Source of the DNA: Rostratula benghalensis
Lineage: Eukaryota > Chordata > Aves > Charadriiformes > Rostratulidae
Assembly (NCBI GenBank): GCA_013399305.1
Contig: VXAI01000166.1
Span: 1,712,034-1,776,033, forward strand
Direction of reading: 5' to 3'
Length of the DNA stretch: 64,000 bases
The position numbers and the translations under genes were made by a program. Every line of letters begins with the position of its first letter. Within the stretch, counting starts at the first letter, position 1. This document shows, one piece after another, positions 50,962-61,472 of the stretch. The notes under the pieces are model-generated. The model had not been told where the DNA came from and did not search any database. It saw nothing but the letters and a program-made list of their open reading frames with translations.

Positions 50962-51001
50962 ACCATCTTGGACATGTAATGCCATGTAATGTCAAGATGG
51001 T
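50962..51001. other. hairpin, 13-bp stem with one bulge
   Basis: ACCATCTTG-G-ACAT (50962-50975) pairs with ATGTCAAGATGGT (50989-51001) with a single bulged G, around a 13-nt loop. The loop region also holds a direct repeat of CATGTAATG. The function is unknown. Confidence 0.55.
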
Positions 51002-53108
51002 CTTAGCCTTGACTGGAGTGCCACTGTCATGCAAATGAGAGCCACAGCTTTTTCTGAGCAGGTATTTGCATAGCTGATTGTTTGCTGTGAGGCATTACAT
51101 TAAGAACAGTCAATTTTATCTGCAACTATAGACTGTGCTGAAGTCTCACTGGTAACTGTAGTAGCTTCAAGGAAAAGTTGGCGCAACAAGTAAGATTTTT
51201 TTTCATAGGACTTGTCACAAAACTGAATTTTTTTAACATACTTCTAGATACCATAGAAGGTGACGGACTCAAATGCCATCAGTGATGGGCTGTTCAACGG
51301 GATTTTTCAAAGATTTCTGGCAATATAAAGGTATCTGAAAATTTGGTCTCAGTTTGGTAACAGAAACTCAAAACAAAGATAAAAATAGACCAGTTGAGTT
51401 TCATTTAAAGTTGATATAGCTATTGAATTTCAAAGCTTTATGTCTACTATAATTGAGTAATAAGCCTATCTATTTTGTAGTCTTAAGTCTGCAGTACATT
51501 CAATAGCACTTTGCACTAGAAGTTGTTCTGTTGATTAGGAGACCTTAATCAATACAATTTAGCTCCTCTAGGAACTGCCACTCTCCCAGCCTGAGTTGGG
51601 CTTGAGCCGGATGCCTTATAGTGTCAATACAATGCTCAAATATGCTGTCTCCAAAATTCTCTAGATACCTCACGACACATGTGGTTAGCCAATAATAACA
51701 TGGTGTTACTGACAGCACTGTAGCCTGTTCTTACAGTAATGTAAAGATTTTGTACCTGCTTCAGACCTTTGAAAGAATCTATGCTTGTGATCATCTTCAG
51801 AGAGCTAAGCTAATTCATCACTTACTTGCCTGTGGAAAAAAACTAAACCCATAATATGCACTTTAACCCTTTGAGATGATTGATACAGGTTTTGCTGTGC
51901 ATCTAATAGAGATTGCTTGTTCAGTTTGGTTTTACTTATTTATTCTCCTTCTATTCTAGCTTGCTTAAAAATGTAGAAATTGGCTTTGATTTTTGTTTTC
52001 TGTCTAGCAGGAAGCCTCCCCTGTCACAAGCCAGCCTGTGTTCCAGGACCCTGGGATGATTTTCAAAGCAGCAGCTTTTGTTTCTCCATCTATTTGCAAA
52101 GGAAAGGGTACAAAATGGAAAACTGAAATGAAAGAGCTAGAAAACTGCTCAGGAGATGCAGATTCACTTGGGACTGCAAAATCTCCTGTGTGATCTTGGG
52201 CAAGCTGGTCACTATTCAGTCTGTTAACTCAAGAGATTAGTTTTCTCCTACATTTTTAGCACCCTGTCCCTTTAGACTCAGCCTTATACAGCATTGTTAC
52301 ATGCATAATGAGCTCCCAAACAAGGCAGATCCATGTCAGTTTTGGGCAATAGTGGCAGCTAACAAAAAAAGGAAAGTGACACTCCAATTGCAGTGACTCT
52401 CAGCAACCAGAAGAGGAAAAGATGCTTTGCTGGAATACTCACCTGCCACCAAATGTTGAAAACGCTTCTACATAGAATGCAAGAAACCTAGTATTTGTTG
52501 GGTTGATACTTTCCTAACAGTCCATCGCTAAAAGCCCTTGGCAACAGACCGACACATTCGAGCCACTTTAATAGTAACAGTCGTCAAAAATAAATTTTAA
52601 GGGATTTGAGGAGGAAATTAGTCTTTTGTTTTATACTTTTAAGTCTAAGTTTTCAAGTCTACTTTAGAATATTTTGTAGTTTAAAAGTCTTCTCTCTTTA
52701 GACTCTTGCAGTCCCAACTCCCCAGTTTGTAAAGCTGACAAGTGCTGTTGTACCACCAAGCCATGCACCTAGATAAACACCACTCACTGTGTGAGGAAGT
52801 GATGACCGTAGGCCATTCGTTCAGTTATCCTAAACTGAAGTTTCCACTTTTGTCAGACACTCTCCCATGACCATAAACCTTAGGTACAAAAAAAAATTAC
52901 TAAAGGGTGTAACGACAACTGCAGGGACAGTCTGCCTAGAAGAAATGAAGGATTCCTTTTGATTCTGTTCTATAACCAACAAAAATAAAATTGAGCCTGA
53001 GGAAAACTGACAAAACAAAATGTAACATGTATTTACAGCCACATCATAAATTAATCATTACAAAATTGGCTTGGCCAGAGACAGAGGTATGGAAAGTGAT
53101 AACTAGAT

Positions 53109-53120
53109 GGGGGGGGGGGG
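53109..53120. repeat. G12 homopolymer
   Basis: Twelve consecutive Gs followed by AAAATAAA. A homopolymer; the length may be approximate. Confidence 0.95.
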
Positions 53121-54401
53121 AAAATAAATCAATATGGATGACTGCAAAATGATTTGGTGCCCTAAAACTCACTCAGATTTCTCTTGCATTTTCTCTTAAT
53201 TAGGCTGACAAGAACTGGAGCTGAAAATGTTAAAGCCTGACTTTAGCCTTCCATGTTGCACTTTGGCTGCACTCATTTATTCCCTTTCTTTGTGTTTCTA
53301 CAGGTCAGAGAGTGCTTTGATAGCTGTGACTTCCTCCAAAAGCGCATTGGGTGTCCTACAAGGGCCAAGATTCGACAGAGCTAAGTCTGATAATAATGTG
53401 ATTTTATCTGAGTAGCAGGTGAATGTAAATTAGAAACAATAATGGTACATAAAAGTCTGATTAGTGCAAATGAGGAATCTGCAAGGAAGTTAAGATCTGT
53501 AATCTCAGAACAGTAAGACACAATACACTGCTTGCTGGTATAGGCTTTGTCCCATGCAGCTTTTACCGTGCACTACTCTTTCCAATAAGAAGCTATGCTG
53601 GGCAGGGAAAAGCATGTTCCCTGTCTATCTATAGCTGCTAGAACATATCCTAAAGTTAAAAAATAAGAAAAAAGGGGTGGGAGGAGGAGGTGCGTGGAGA
53701 AGGGGAGAAAAGAATATTCCAGAAATGTAATTCAATCAGGTGTGGTCAAAAGCAAGGTCTCAAAGAAAGCCCTTGGGTCAATTTAACACAGAATGGAAGG
53801 GCTACAGAGTTTGGAAGTCTCCCTGCGACTTAAATTATAGATGGTTTCCAGGAGTTTCCTTAATAAAATTTGTCTAGGGAGAAAATATTGGTGTCAGTGA
53901 GGGGAAAAAATCTGATTCACGGAAAATGGAAAAGAGAAAGGCAGCTTCAACCAGGAGTTAGTCATCAATCTATTTCTTAGACAGAGTCTTGGCAAAACCC
54001 ATTCTCCTGGTAGAACTTGCCTGGAGTAGACCAGATTGATTTGACAGTCTCTTAGCCTAATAAATGCTTGACCTCAAGGTCTGCTGAATTCACTAAATTC
54101 ACTATGCAGAGAGAATTGGGAACCAATCACCTCTGGGGAACATCCTGTTCCTCAGCCCTCCCCTGATAAAGGCCTTGACTGCTTTCAGCCTTATCGAGAT
54201 GACTAGATGAAAGCTGCTCTCAGAAGAAGAAAGGTTAATCGACTACGCTGCTGTTAATCAATCACTTGGAAAGATTCAGCACTTACAATAGGTAGGTCCC
54301 CCTTCCTGCCAAGAGGTTCTTGCATGTTAACCAGGGACCATCTCCTCCAGTTTGAAGGATGAGTAATAGACAGAAATGCAATCCAGATAGATGCCAGGTG
54401 T

Positions 54402-54464
54402 CTGATCCAAAGCCAGCTGAAGTCAATAGAAAGACTCCCACTGAGTTCAATGGGCCTGGATCAG
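54402..54464. mobile_element. palindromic MITE-like repeat remnant
   Basis: A 63-bp imperfect inverted repeat: the left arm CTGATCCAAAGCCAGCTGAA and the right arm ending CAATGGGCCTGGATCAG are reverse complements apart from a few changes, around a centre of AAAGACTCCCACTGAG. The form CTGATCCAAAGCCCATTGAAG... with its mirror image is a repeat I recall from reptile and bird genomes. I therefore infer an old non-autonomous element. The exact family cannot be named without a library search. Confidence 0.6.
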
Positions 54465-56836
54465 ACCCGAGAGAAAGACTTATTATCCAAGGTTTATTCT
54501 GCATACAGATATTGAGCTGCTTTTAGTACTGAAGGATCCTTGAAAAGAAGCAGATTCATCACACTTTTGCCTCCCTGTGAAATCAAACTTCTTCAAATCA
54601 TACTGTCCCCCATTTACCCTGACTGTCAGATATGGCCGATACCCAAAAAAAGGAAAAATGACCTCCCTGTGACAGCAGACAGACAGATATACATTTTGCA
54701 ATCTCTAAAGAGTACAGAAAGAAAAAAATGCCAAACTACTAATGTTTTCCTGGCCTTTTTGTAATTGCTGTGAGCCAAAATGATAGCTTTCTCAGAAAAG
54801 GAAAAGCTAGATCAATTTCTGAAAGGACAAATGGAAAATTGAGGGAATAAAATTAAAAAGTTCCTGCCACAGAGAAGAACAAGCTCAGTGCTGAACAACC
54901 AGCAGTATGCAAGGTGAAGCTGACAGAGCCAAAAAGAAACATAATACAAGAGAAAACAAGTACCTAGAAAGTACCCCCGAAGATTCGGTATTTCCTAAAT
55001 TAACAGCTGTGTTCAGCGCCAAACGCTTGCTAACACATGTGATGCACCACTCAGCTGAAAAGCCATATGGCCAACAGTTGAAACTGAGAGACACACACCT
55101 TTAGGACATCTACAGCTACGTGTAGTTTATTGCAGAGTCTGGTACAGACTTTTGCTTCTTCTTCAAGGCATTTCTTGTGGCGATTTCTCACTACCAGCTT
55201 TACCCAAGGCAGACTCCTGGCTGAACTTATGCCAGCCTTTACTCATCCAGCTCCGTCTGCTGCCAGAAGGCTTCGTGCTGCTCAAATCCTGGAACAAAGC
55301 TGCTGGCTTAGGATTTTTGCTTTAGGAATAACCCAGTTTTCACTAGAGGCAGATGCATGGAGAATGACAGACCGGTACCACAGTTGTACCTGCCCCACCT
55401 AGTGAAGAGACACCGCGTCTTTCAGAAGGCTGGAGAGCAATCCACATGCAGCAGGTATCCTCTGCTTGTCTGGGAGTTCATGGCACTACAAAGCACCCCA
55501 GGCAATGGATCTTTCCTCCTTATGCAGTGAGAACAAGCAACAAATCAGTAGAATGATCCAAGGTGCACTATACACATGATTCCTCTGTGCTCCAAGAAAA
55601 CACCTTATCTGAGGACGGACAGCCGTCTTACATGCAGGCGTGTTCTTTGCCAGTAAACAGCTGTGGCTGCCAAAACAATTCTCTAGTCTTCCCATCACTG
55701 GCTGCAAAACACCCATGAGACAGATCCTGCATGTACATCCAAAAGGAAGGACTGATATTTGGTGACTTTTCCCCCTTTGGCTCAATTGATAAAATAACCA
55801 GCACTGCAAGCAAAGCAGGGCAGGTATCATTAAAGAGTGAAGGTACCTGTCTATTCCATAAGGAAACCTCACAAGAAATTCCACATTCAAAACAAGAACT
55901 AGATTAAAGAGTTACAACAGCTTCTTCCCCAGAGAAGACTTTGGTATAGCAACCTTATAAATCTGAAAATTTCAGCCTAACTCCATAGCCATGTGTAATG
56001 TGCATTGCATCAAAATCTACAAGCAGCAGTCCTCTGAGTAGCACTCTGCTGTAAGAGCCTAAAATTGGTTGTCTATAACCTTTAGATCAAAAAAACCATC
56101 AAAAGTTAACAACCTGATAAGATGAATGGGAATACTCTGTGGCTTTCCAGGTCTTGGTTCATGTTGCTGCAGGTGCAGATTCATGAAAACAATGCCTTAT
56201 CTTCTCATGTTTGAAACTGGATTTTCACAGCCATAACTTCTATTTTTGAATGACATTCTGTTATTATATACTTGACTGCATTGCAGCAATACCAGCAGGT
56301 CCTGTTGTGCTTGCCATTCTGCTGGCAGACAATGAACCACTCTCCCCTGCAATGCTCTTGCCAGTGGCGGATCCCACTGTAGCCACAAAACCGAGAAGAG
56401 ATCCAGATAAAAAGTGATATATGGCATCCGTGACTATTCATTTCTTAACCCACACTGGAGGAGTATGAAGCACCTGCAGCTCGGTACTAATGACCAAGTG
56501 AGGAAGTACAAAGGTTACTGCCTAATCAATTTTTCCTCACGTTGTCTGGAGCAGTATCCTACCAGGTTTAACTGCGCAGACTTGGTTGCACTGCATTTTA
56601 ACATCTGAAGAGAAATCCTCCTCTGTCTAAAAGGAATGGAAAGATGGATGGCAGAGAAACGGAAGGAAAAGTCTGAGTGCTTTATCGACCCAACTGACAT
56701 CCTACGAATGATAAGCAATAAAAATTTATTGAGAAATAGAAAAGTGCTTACGTACCTTTACCACTGCCCCCCAAAGTGTTAATGCCACAGAAAAATGCAA
56801 AATTCCCTCAAACCACATATTTAAAAATCTTGCAAT

Positions 56837-56842
56837 TTTATT
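56837..56842 (-). terminator. candidate distal poly(A) signal of MPPED2
   Basis: AATAAA on the minus strand (TTTATT on +), about 1.3 kb after the stop codon. Alternative hexamers are at 57847-57852 and 56725-56730, so alternative polyadenylation is possible. Confidence 0.45.
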
Positions 56843-57331
56843 TGCATATAAAGGCCGCTAGATATAATATCACAATAAATTTAAAGAAACAACTGCTTTT
56901 CTAAATTCCATTAACAAGGTAACATAAAATAGAACAAAGCTCAATAGCATTTACAGTGGTAGAACAGAAATAACTATCTGCAACAATGTTTTGTGCTAGC
57001 GAGATTGCATTTACACACAGTGCAAAATAAGAAAAAGGAAATAAAAAGACAAGAAGAATACTTAAATATAAAGGACAACTAAGCCTTATTTTAGTTAGGC
57101 TTGATTGTATCCATTTGACTCTATACATGCCTGAACTACGACAAAGATTTAACTCAGGCTCTTGAAGGCCTTGAGCACTTGGAAAATGTGTCACATCCTT
57201 CATAATTTAGATGTGCTGTACAGCATAATTTTGCAGATGCTATACTGGCAATATTAAATCCTAGCTTAGTTATAATGCACAAAAAATACATATATATATA
57301 AATTCATATTTAAAAGGAGTCCGCATTTACA

Positions 57332-57346
57332 TTTTTTTTTTTTTTT
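57332..57346. repeat. poly-T tract in MPPED2 3' UTR
   Basis: T15 on +, an A-run in the transcript sense. It could cause internal oligo-dT priming and hence false 3' ends in cDNA data. Confidence 0.9.
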
Positions 57347-57982
57347 ACTGCATGAAATACCTGCTCTTTGCAGCTTTCACCCCCAGTCTTTTAAAGCTAA
57401 AATAATTTAAAAACAAACAATAAAATGCAGATATCACATACAGGCTGTGGTTATCTATATCAGTCTTTAACGTATAAACCAGGTAGAGACAAACAACTGA
57501 GAAGTCTATTGTCCCCTTGCTGCATTCTACTGTCAACAGAACAAGTTTCAGTATATGCATACATATCAAGAGGTAAATGGACCCCAAAATATTGTTTGTG
57601 CTACTAAAAAAAAATAAAAATTAAAAAAAAATTGATATAAGTGGAGATAAAAAGCTAACATTTAGACCTAGGGAAAAAGTAGACACTTAAAATATCCCAA
57701 CAATAACATAAGTTGTGCAAATTTGGGTGGTTTTAAATGCTGCCTATTTTTTAGCTTATAATATAATATTAAAATAAGGTCTCTCACTTATTAAAAGAAA
57801 GCTTGGCTGTCCTTTTGAGAACACTATAACAATTTACAATGGCAAATTTATTGAAAAACAAAATTCATTTTACAAATTCACAATGCTTTATCAATTTAAA
57901 ATGAATGCTGCATTTCCAAAAAGCACAACCTCTAACTTCTCTTCTTGTTTCTTTTGTACCAGCAATTTACAAAAAAAACCAA

Positions 57983-58046
57983 CCCCAAAACCCTAAACCC
58001 CACCCCAAAATAAAACCCCCTGGTTCCCCCAAATTCACCCTCCCCC
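57983..58046 (-). promoter_or_regulatory. G-run cluster (potential G-quadruplex) in MPPED2 3' UTR
   Basis: In 64 nt of the transcript sense strand there are eight runs of three or more G: 58046-42 (5), 58040-38 (3), 58030-26 (5), 58020-16 (5), 58006-03 (4), 58001-57998 (4), 57993-91 (3) and 57986-83 (4). They start 94 nt after the stop codon. Loops between neighbouring runs range from 1 to 9 nt, so several four-run folds are possible in the RNA. Folding is inferred, not shown. Confidence 0.6.
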
Positions 58047-58139
58047 AATTTTGAAACAAGCATGTAACAGACTGTTAGTTTTGTAATTAGAAAATGGCAG
58101 TTTATAGACCTTCCCCAGTTCCAAATGTGCAGTAGTGCT

Positions 58140-58258
58140 TCATGATCCTTGAGGGGTTGGAAGGTCAAATATAATTGGAGGGTTGGTTGGTTGAAAGCTG
58201 ACTGTACACGTTGAAGCATTGATGTACGTTGTGTAACCGTCTGTCATAATGCCATAAC
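58140..58258 (-). CDS. MPPED2: MPPED2 last coding exon
   Basis: MPPED2 encodes a cytoplasmic metallophosphoesterase-domain protein, strongly expressed in vertebrate brain and reported as a weak cyclic-nucleotide phosphodiesterase and tumour suppressor. Read on the minus strand, the acceptor CTCCCCACAG ends at 58259. The exon then completes a glycine codon and encodes YGIMTDGYTTYINASTC, then TVSFQPTNPPIIFDLPTPQGS, and the stop TGA (58142-58140). These 38 residues are the C-terminal end of the 294-residue family protein, differing from the human form as I recall it at one place (PTPQGS for PNPQGS). No break is seen. The gene runs towards ARL14EP and continues to the right past 64000. Confidence 0.97.
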
Positions 58259-61200
58259 CTGTGGGGAGATTGTGTCACACTTACTGTAATATAAACAAAC
58301 GATACTGCCCGTGGGCAGCTGCACTGAAAGCTTGTTGTGGGATCAATGCTTTGGAATTAAATTGAATTAATCCCTTCAAATGATACGAGCTCTTGAAAGG
58401 TGCCACAAAGGCTTGATTGAAAAAATAACAATGTACTGCATTTGAAATAAAACCAATGCTTTTATGTACAAACTTTTTCTTTCCCATGGAAATTCCTCTG
58501 TTGCAATTGGATACAGCAGAAACAGAAACAAAATCCCATATATTTTTTCTAATTACTTAATTAGTGAGCTGTAGCTTGCATGCCTGTAATGTCTTTCCAG
58601 AATCAGGAGCAATATATTTGGAAGTAACTTTGGTTTTGCCTACAAAGCCCTCTCTCTGGGCAATGAACCGAGCTCAGTAAACTTTCCCCGTGCTAGCCCT
58701 TATCATCCAGTTCCTCATCACAGGACTGCCAAGCTGGTGTTACCACTGGCTTGTAAAACCTCGGAAACTCATTAGCAGGTAAAAATATATATACCTATAT
58801 ATTTACCTTTTACACATATATACAATATCTACCAAAGGAAATCAGGACTAAGGAATTTCCTGCTATAAACACAACAGAGCACCGGAGGTCAATGAATGAA
58901 TGACCTGTGGCTTAAGCAGAAAATGGAGGTGAAGGTTAAGCAGAAGACTATTTTCCATTATAAGGGATCTTGATAACTTGATTTCCCAATAATAAGCAAG
59001 AAGCTAATATTAATCAAAGGTTTTTCAGCATGCCAAGGACTTGATGCCTCAGTAACACTCTGGCATCAGTTTCAGGATGTTGCAGACTGTTCTCCACCTC
59101 CTGAACATCTGGGCAGCAATGCTCTTGCTCAGAGTGTGCCTGAGGAACCAGCAGCAATTCTGGTTCTCTGCTGGCCTCAGTCTTCTCTCCCACTGGCTGC
59201 ACAGGGACAGGATGTAACAGAGGGCTGTGCACTGCAGCAATCTGGGGCAAGTGGAGCAAACTATAGCAATCCATGAACTGAAGAGCCTTCATTCAGCAAA
59301 AGCAATGTGAGAAAACAAATGATAACAGAAGAACAGAGATACTGAGAAGGCAGAAGGTCTTCTCTTACAGATGTTCTCTCAAGGACAGGGAGATAGGGGC
59401 TCCAGTTCCACCAGAGCAGAAGGGGAGAGAAAGCTTTGCTGTTGTCTTCAGCTGACAACCACAGAGAGCTAACAAAGAAGCTAGAAAAAGTCGAGGAAGA
59501 ATGTGGCACCGAATGCACCTTTTTTTTTTAAAAAAAAAAAAAAAAAAGCCCAACCATCAGAGTTTCACAGAGGAAGAGAACTTCCCATGGCTAACCCGCA
59601 GGGAAAAGTGTTTTTCTTTTAAACCATTATGATACACTACAGATCACCACTGTCTGAAAGCTAAGATAAATACAGCTACCCACAGTGTCTATCAGAAAGA
59701 ATAATCACTTCAGAATTGCTGCACTGTCCGCCTGTATTACTTTATTTATTTAGACTGGCAATTTTGATTTAGATCATCTCATGGTGGGAAAAGCCTTGCT
59801 TGTGGTTGTTCTCGCTTATCAACCAGGAAAAAGTCCTGCATCTCCAAAACGTGCATAAAGCCTGCAATGATTTCATATAATGGGGTGCATGTTCCTCTCA
59901 GCTGGAGTTGCATGAGAATTAATTTTTCTGTAAGATAATGCTCTTAACACTTGTCTGTTCTTTCTGTACTTAAATATGCCATTCTTAGGTCTTCAGGACT
60001 TTAATTTTTATGTTAGTATTCTTTTAAGAATATATTTGAACATTACCTTTTAATATGTGCTACCACCCTTCCTATGGGATTCAATATAAGGTGCTGCATG
60101 TGGTCCCTCAGTGCTCCCTCACAGAACTGATCTTCAATAAAATGCCTTCCTCTCCCATTACGTAACGCTATTACAACTGGAAGTTTCATCATCCACTGTG
60201 CCTACAGAGGCTCTAGACAATTTACCTGTTTTAGCTAGAAATCCTGCTGTATTCCCTTATTCTTAATATGCATGGATTAACATTTATACAAAATATCCAA
60301 TCTTTTCCCAGGTGCACTAAAAGGCTGCTATTCATGCCACTATACTTAAGGTCATGTCAGGATTTCCATTATAAACTCTTTATTTACAAATAACAGGCAT
60401 AAAACTCATCGTATGAAGTCGCGGGGGCTTTAGAAAAACCAACACCACTAGTTGAGAAAGCTATCCTTTTTTAATATTTCTTTTATGTAAAAGTCCTCCA
60501 AATCTTTAAGCCTACAGAGAACCTAATTAGAGTCAATGGAGAAACCTCCAAGGGGGACAATATAAAGCATTTAATGTGTAATTTTGAGTTCTAGGGTCAC
60601 AAAGCCTTACACTCTCTCTCAGGCAGAACTCCTAGTGTTTGTCTCTCAGCCACACAAAAAGCTACAAAACTGTATTAAATATTTAAGTATCTCCAAAATA
60701 GATTTACTCTTTCAGTCTCTTCCACTGCCACAAAATGAGCTTATTGTTTCTGAAGCTTCACACTCCTGATCTGGTACCGACAGTGGGGAAATACCTGTTC
60801 TAAAGCACGAGACTGCTGGAAGGCAACGAACAGTACAAATTCTATTACAGTGTACTTCTAGAAATGTATGCAAAGTGAGTTCTGGCATTCTCTCCTCCTG
60901 ATGTCTGACTTGAGATGCCCTCCTACCTGCTTTCCCTTATATACTGAGGGAGGAGGGCTGAGACAGTAAGTTGCCTTTGCTTTTCCTTTTTTTCTAGCAC
61001 CTTTCTTGGCTCCTGTGCTTGGAATAATGGGGATTATTTTCATCTTGGCTCGCAGGCGTGGAGAATCTCATCTGTTTCTCTATGTCAAAATTTGAATTGC
61101 TTTCAAATAGCCTGTATGGAACAACCTTTGTGCAGTGAAAGATGTAGGTGGTTAAAAGCAGCATGCATTCCTAAACCAGTCTGTTTTAATTCTAGAATTA

Positions 61201-61358
61201 ATTTACAAAGTCCTCTGCATGCAGAACTTTGTAACCTCCCCAGTTCCCTCCCTACTTTAGTCCAATGTGCCACTATCCATCCTTTGCAAGAAGCACTGAA
61301 ATGTGCTTCTTTGAAATCAGCCTGAGAACAGAGAGAGGGGAGTAGTGCTGCTCCTTAC
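58259..61358 (-). other. MPPED2: last intron of MPPED2 (3.1 kb)
   Basis: The intron is bounded by donor GAAG|GTAAGG at 61358 and acceptor CCCCACAG at 58259, with the glycine codon of HEG|YG split (phase 1). It contains a T10/A19 tract at 59520-59548 and several unfamiliar open frames. No transposon was recognised. The first 250 bp upstream of the last exon (58260-58500) look complex and moderately GC-balanced, which could reflect conserved sequence, but this is untested. Confidence 0.85.
59520..59548. repeat. T10-A19 tract
   Basis: Ten Ts followed directly by nineteen As, in the last MPPED2 intron. A self-complementary homopolymer pair. Confidence 0.95.
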
Positions 61359-61472
61359 CTTCATGAATCCCACCAAAGACATGGAGTTTGGGCCTTACTC
61401 GCCTCTGTACTGTGTTCAACAGTTCCACACAACCCACTCTCTGCAGCTCCTTTGGAACCCAGTCTCGAAAAC
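61359..61472 (-). CDS. MPPED2: MPPED2 penultimate coding exon
   Basis: On the minus strand, acceptor TTTTGCCTTCAG ends at 61473. The exon completes a glycine and reads FRDWVPKELQRVGC, VELLNTVQRRVRPKLHVFGG and IHEG, with donor GAAG|GTAAGG at 61358. It is 114 nt, phase in and out compatible with the last exon. The HVFGGIHEG segment is the last metal-site motif of the phosphoesterase fold. Most enzymes of the family have His where this has the second Gly (Gly-252 in the mammalian numbering). The same Gly is described for mammalian MPPED2 and explains its low activity, so it is a property of this paralogue rather than damage. Confidence 0.97.

Larger units (their letters stand above)
48880..56815. 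other. gene-poor interval, right part, up to MPPED2 3' end
   Basis: No gene was recognised. The longest open frame unrelated to transposons is on the minus strand (49834-50262, 142 codons); it resembles no family I know and has no codon or splice support. A hairpin (50962-51001), a G12 run (53109-53120) and a palindromic repeat (54402-54464) are listed separately. Confidence 0.5.
56816..58139 (-). other. MPPED2: MPPED2 3' UTR (predicted extent)
   Basis: Minus-strand sequence after the MPPED2 stop codon. AATAAA signals on that strand occur at 57852-57847 (proximal, about 290 nt after the stop), 56842-56837 (distal, about 1.3 kb) and 56730-56725. The block is very AT-rich, except for a G-run cluster (57983-58046 in + coordinates) just after the stop. 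I placed the end after the 56842 signal; with the other signals the UTR would be about 0.3 kb or 1.4 kb. Confidence 0.5.

Noticed and set aside
59014..59292. Minus-strand 92-codon frame in the last MPPED2 intron as an alternative terminal exon
   Set aside because: No acceptor directly precedes a frame-compatible start, and the peptide shows no similarity to MPPED2.
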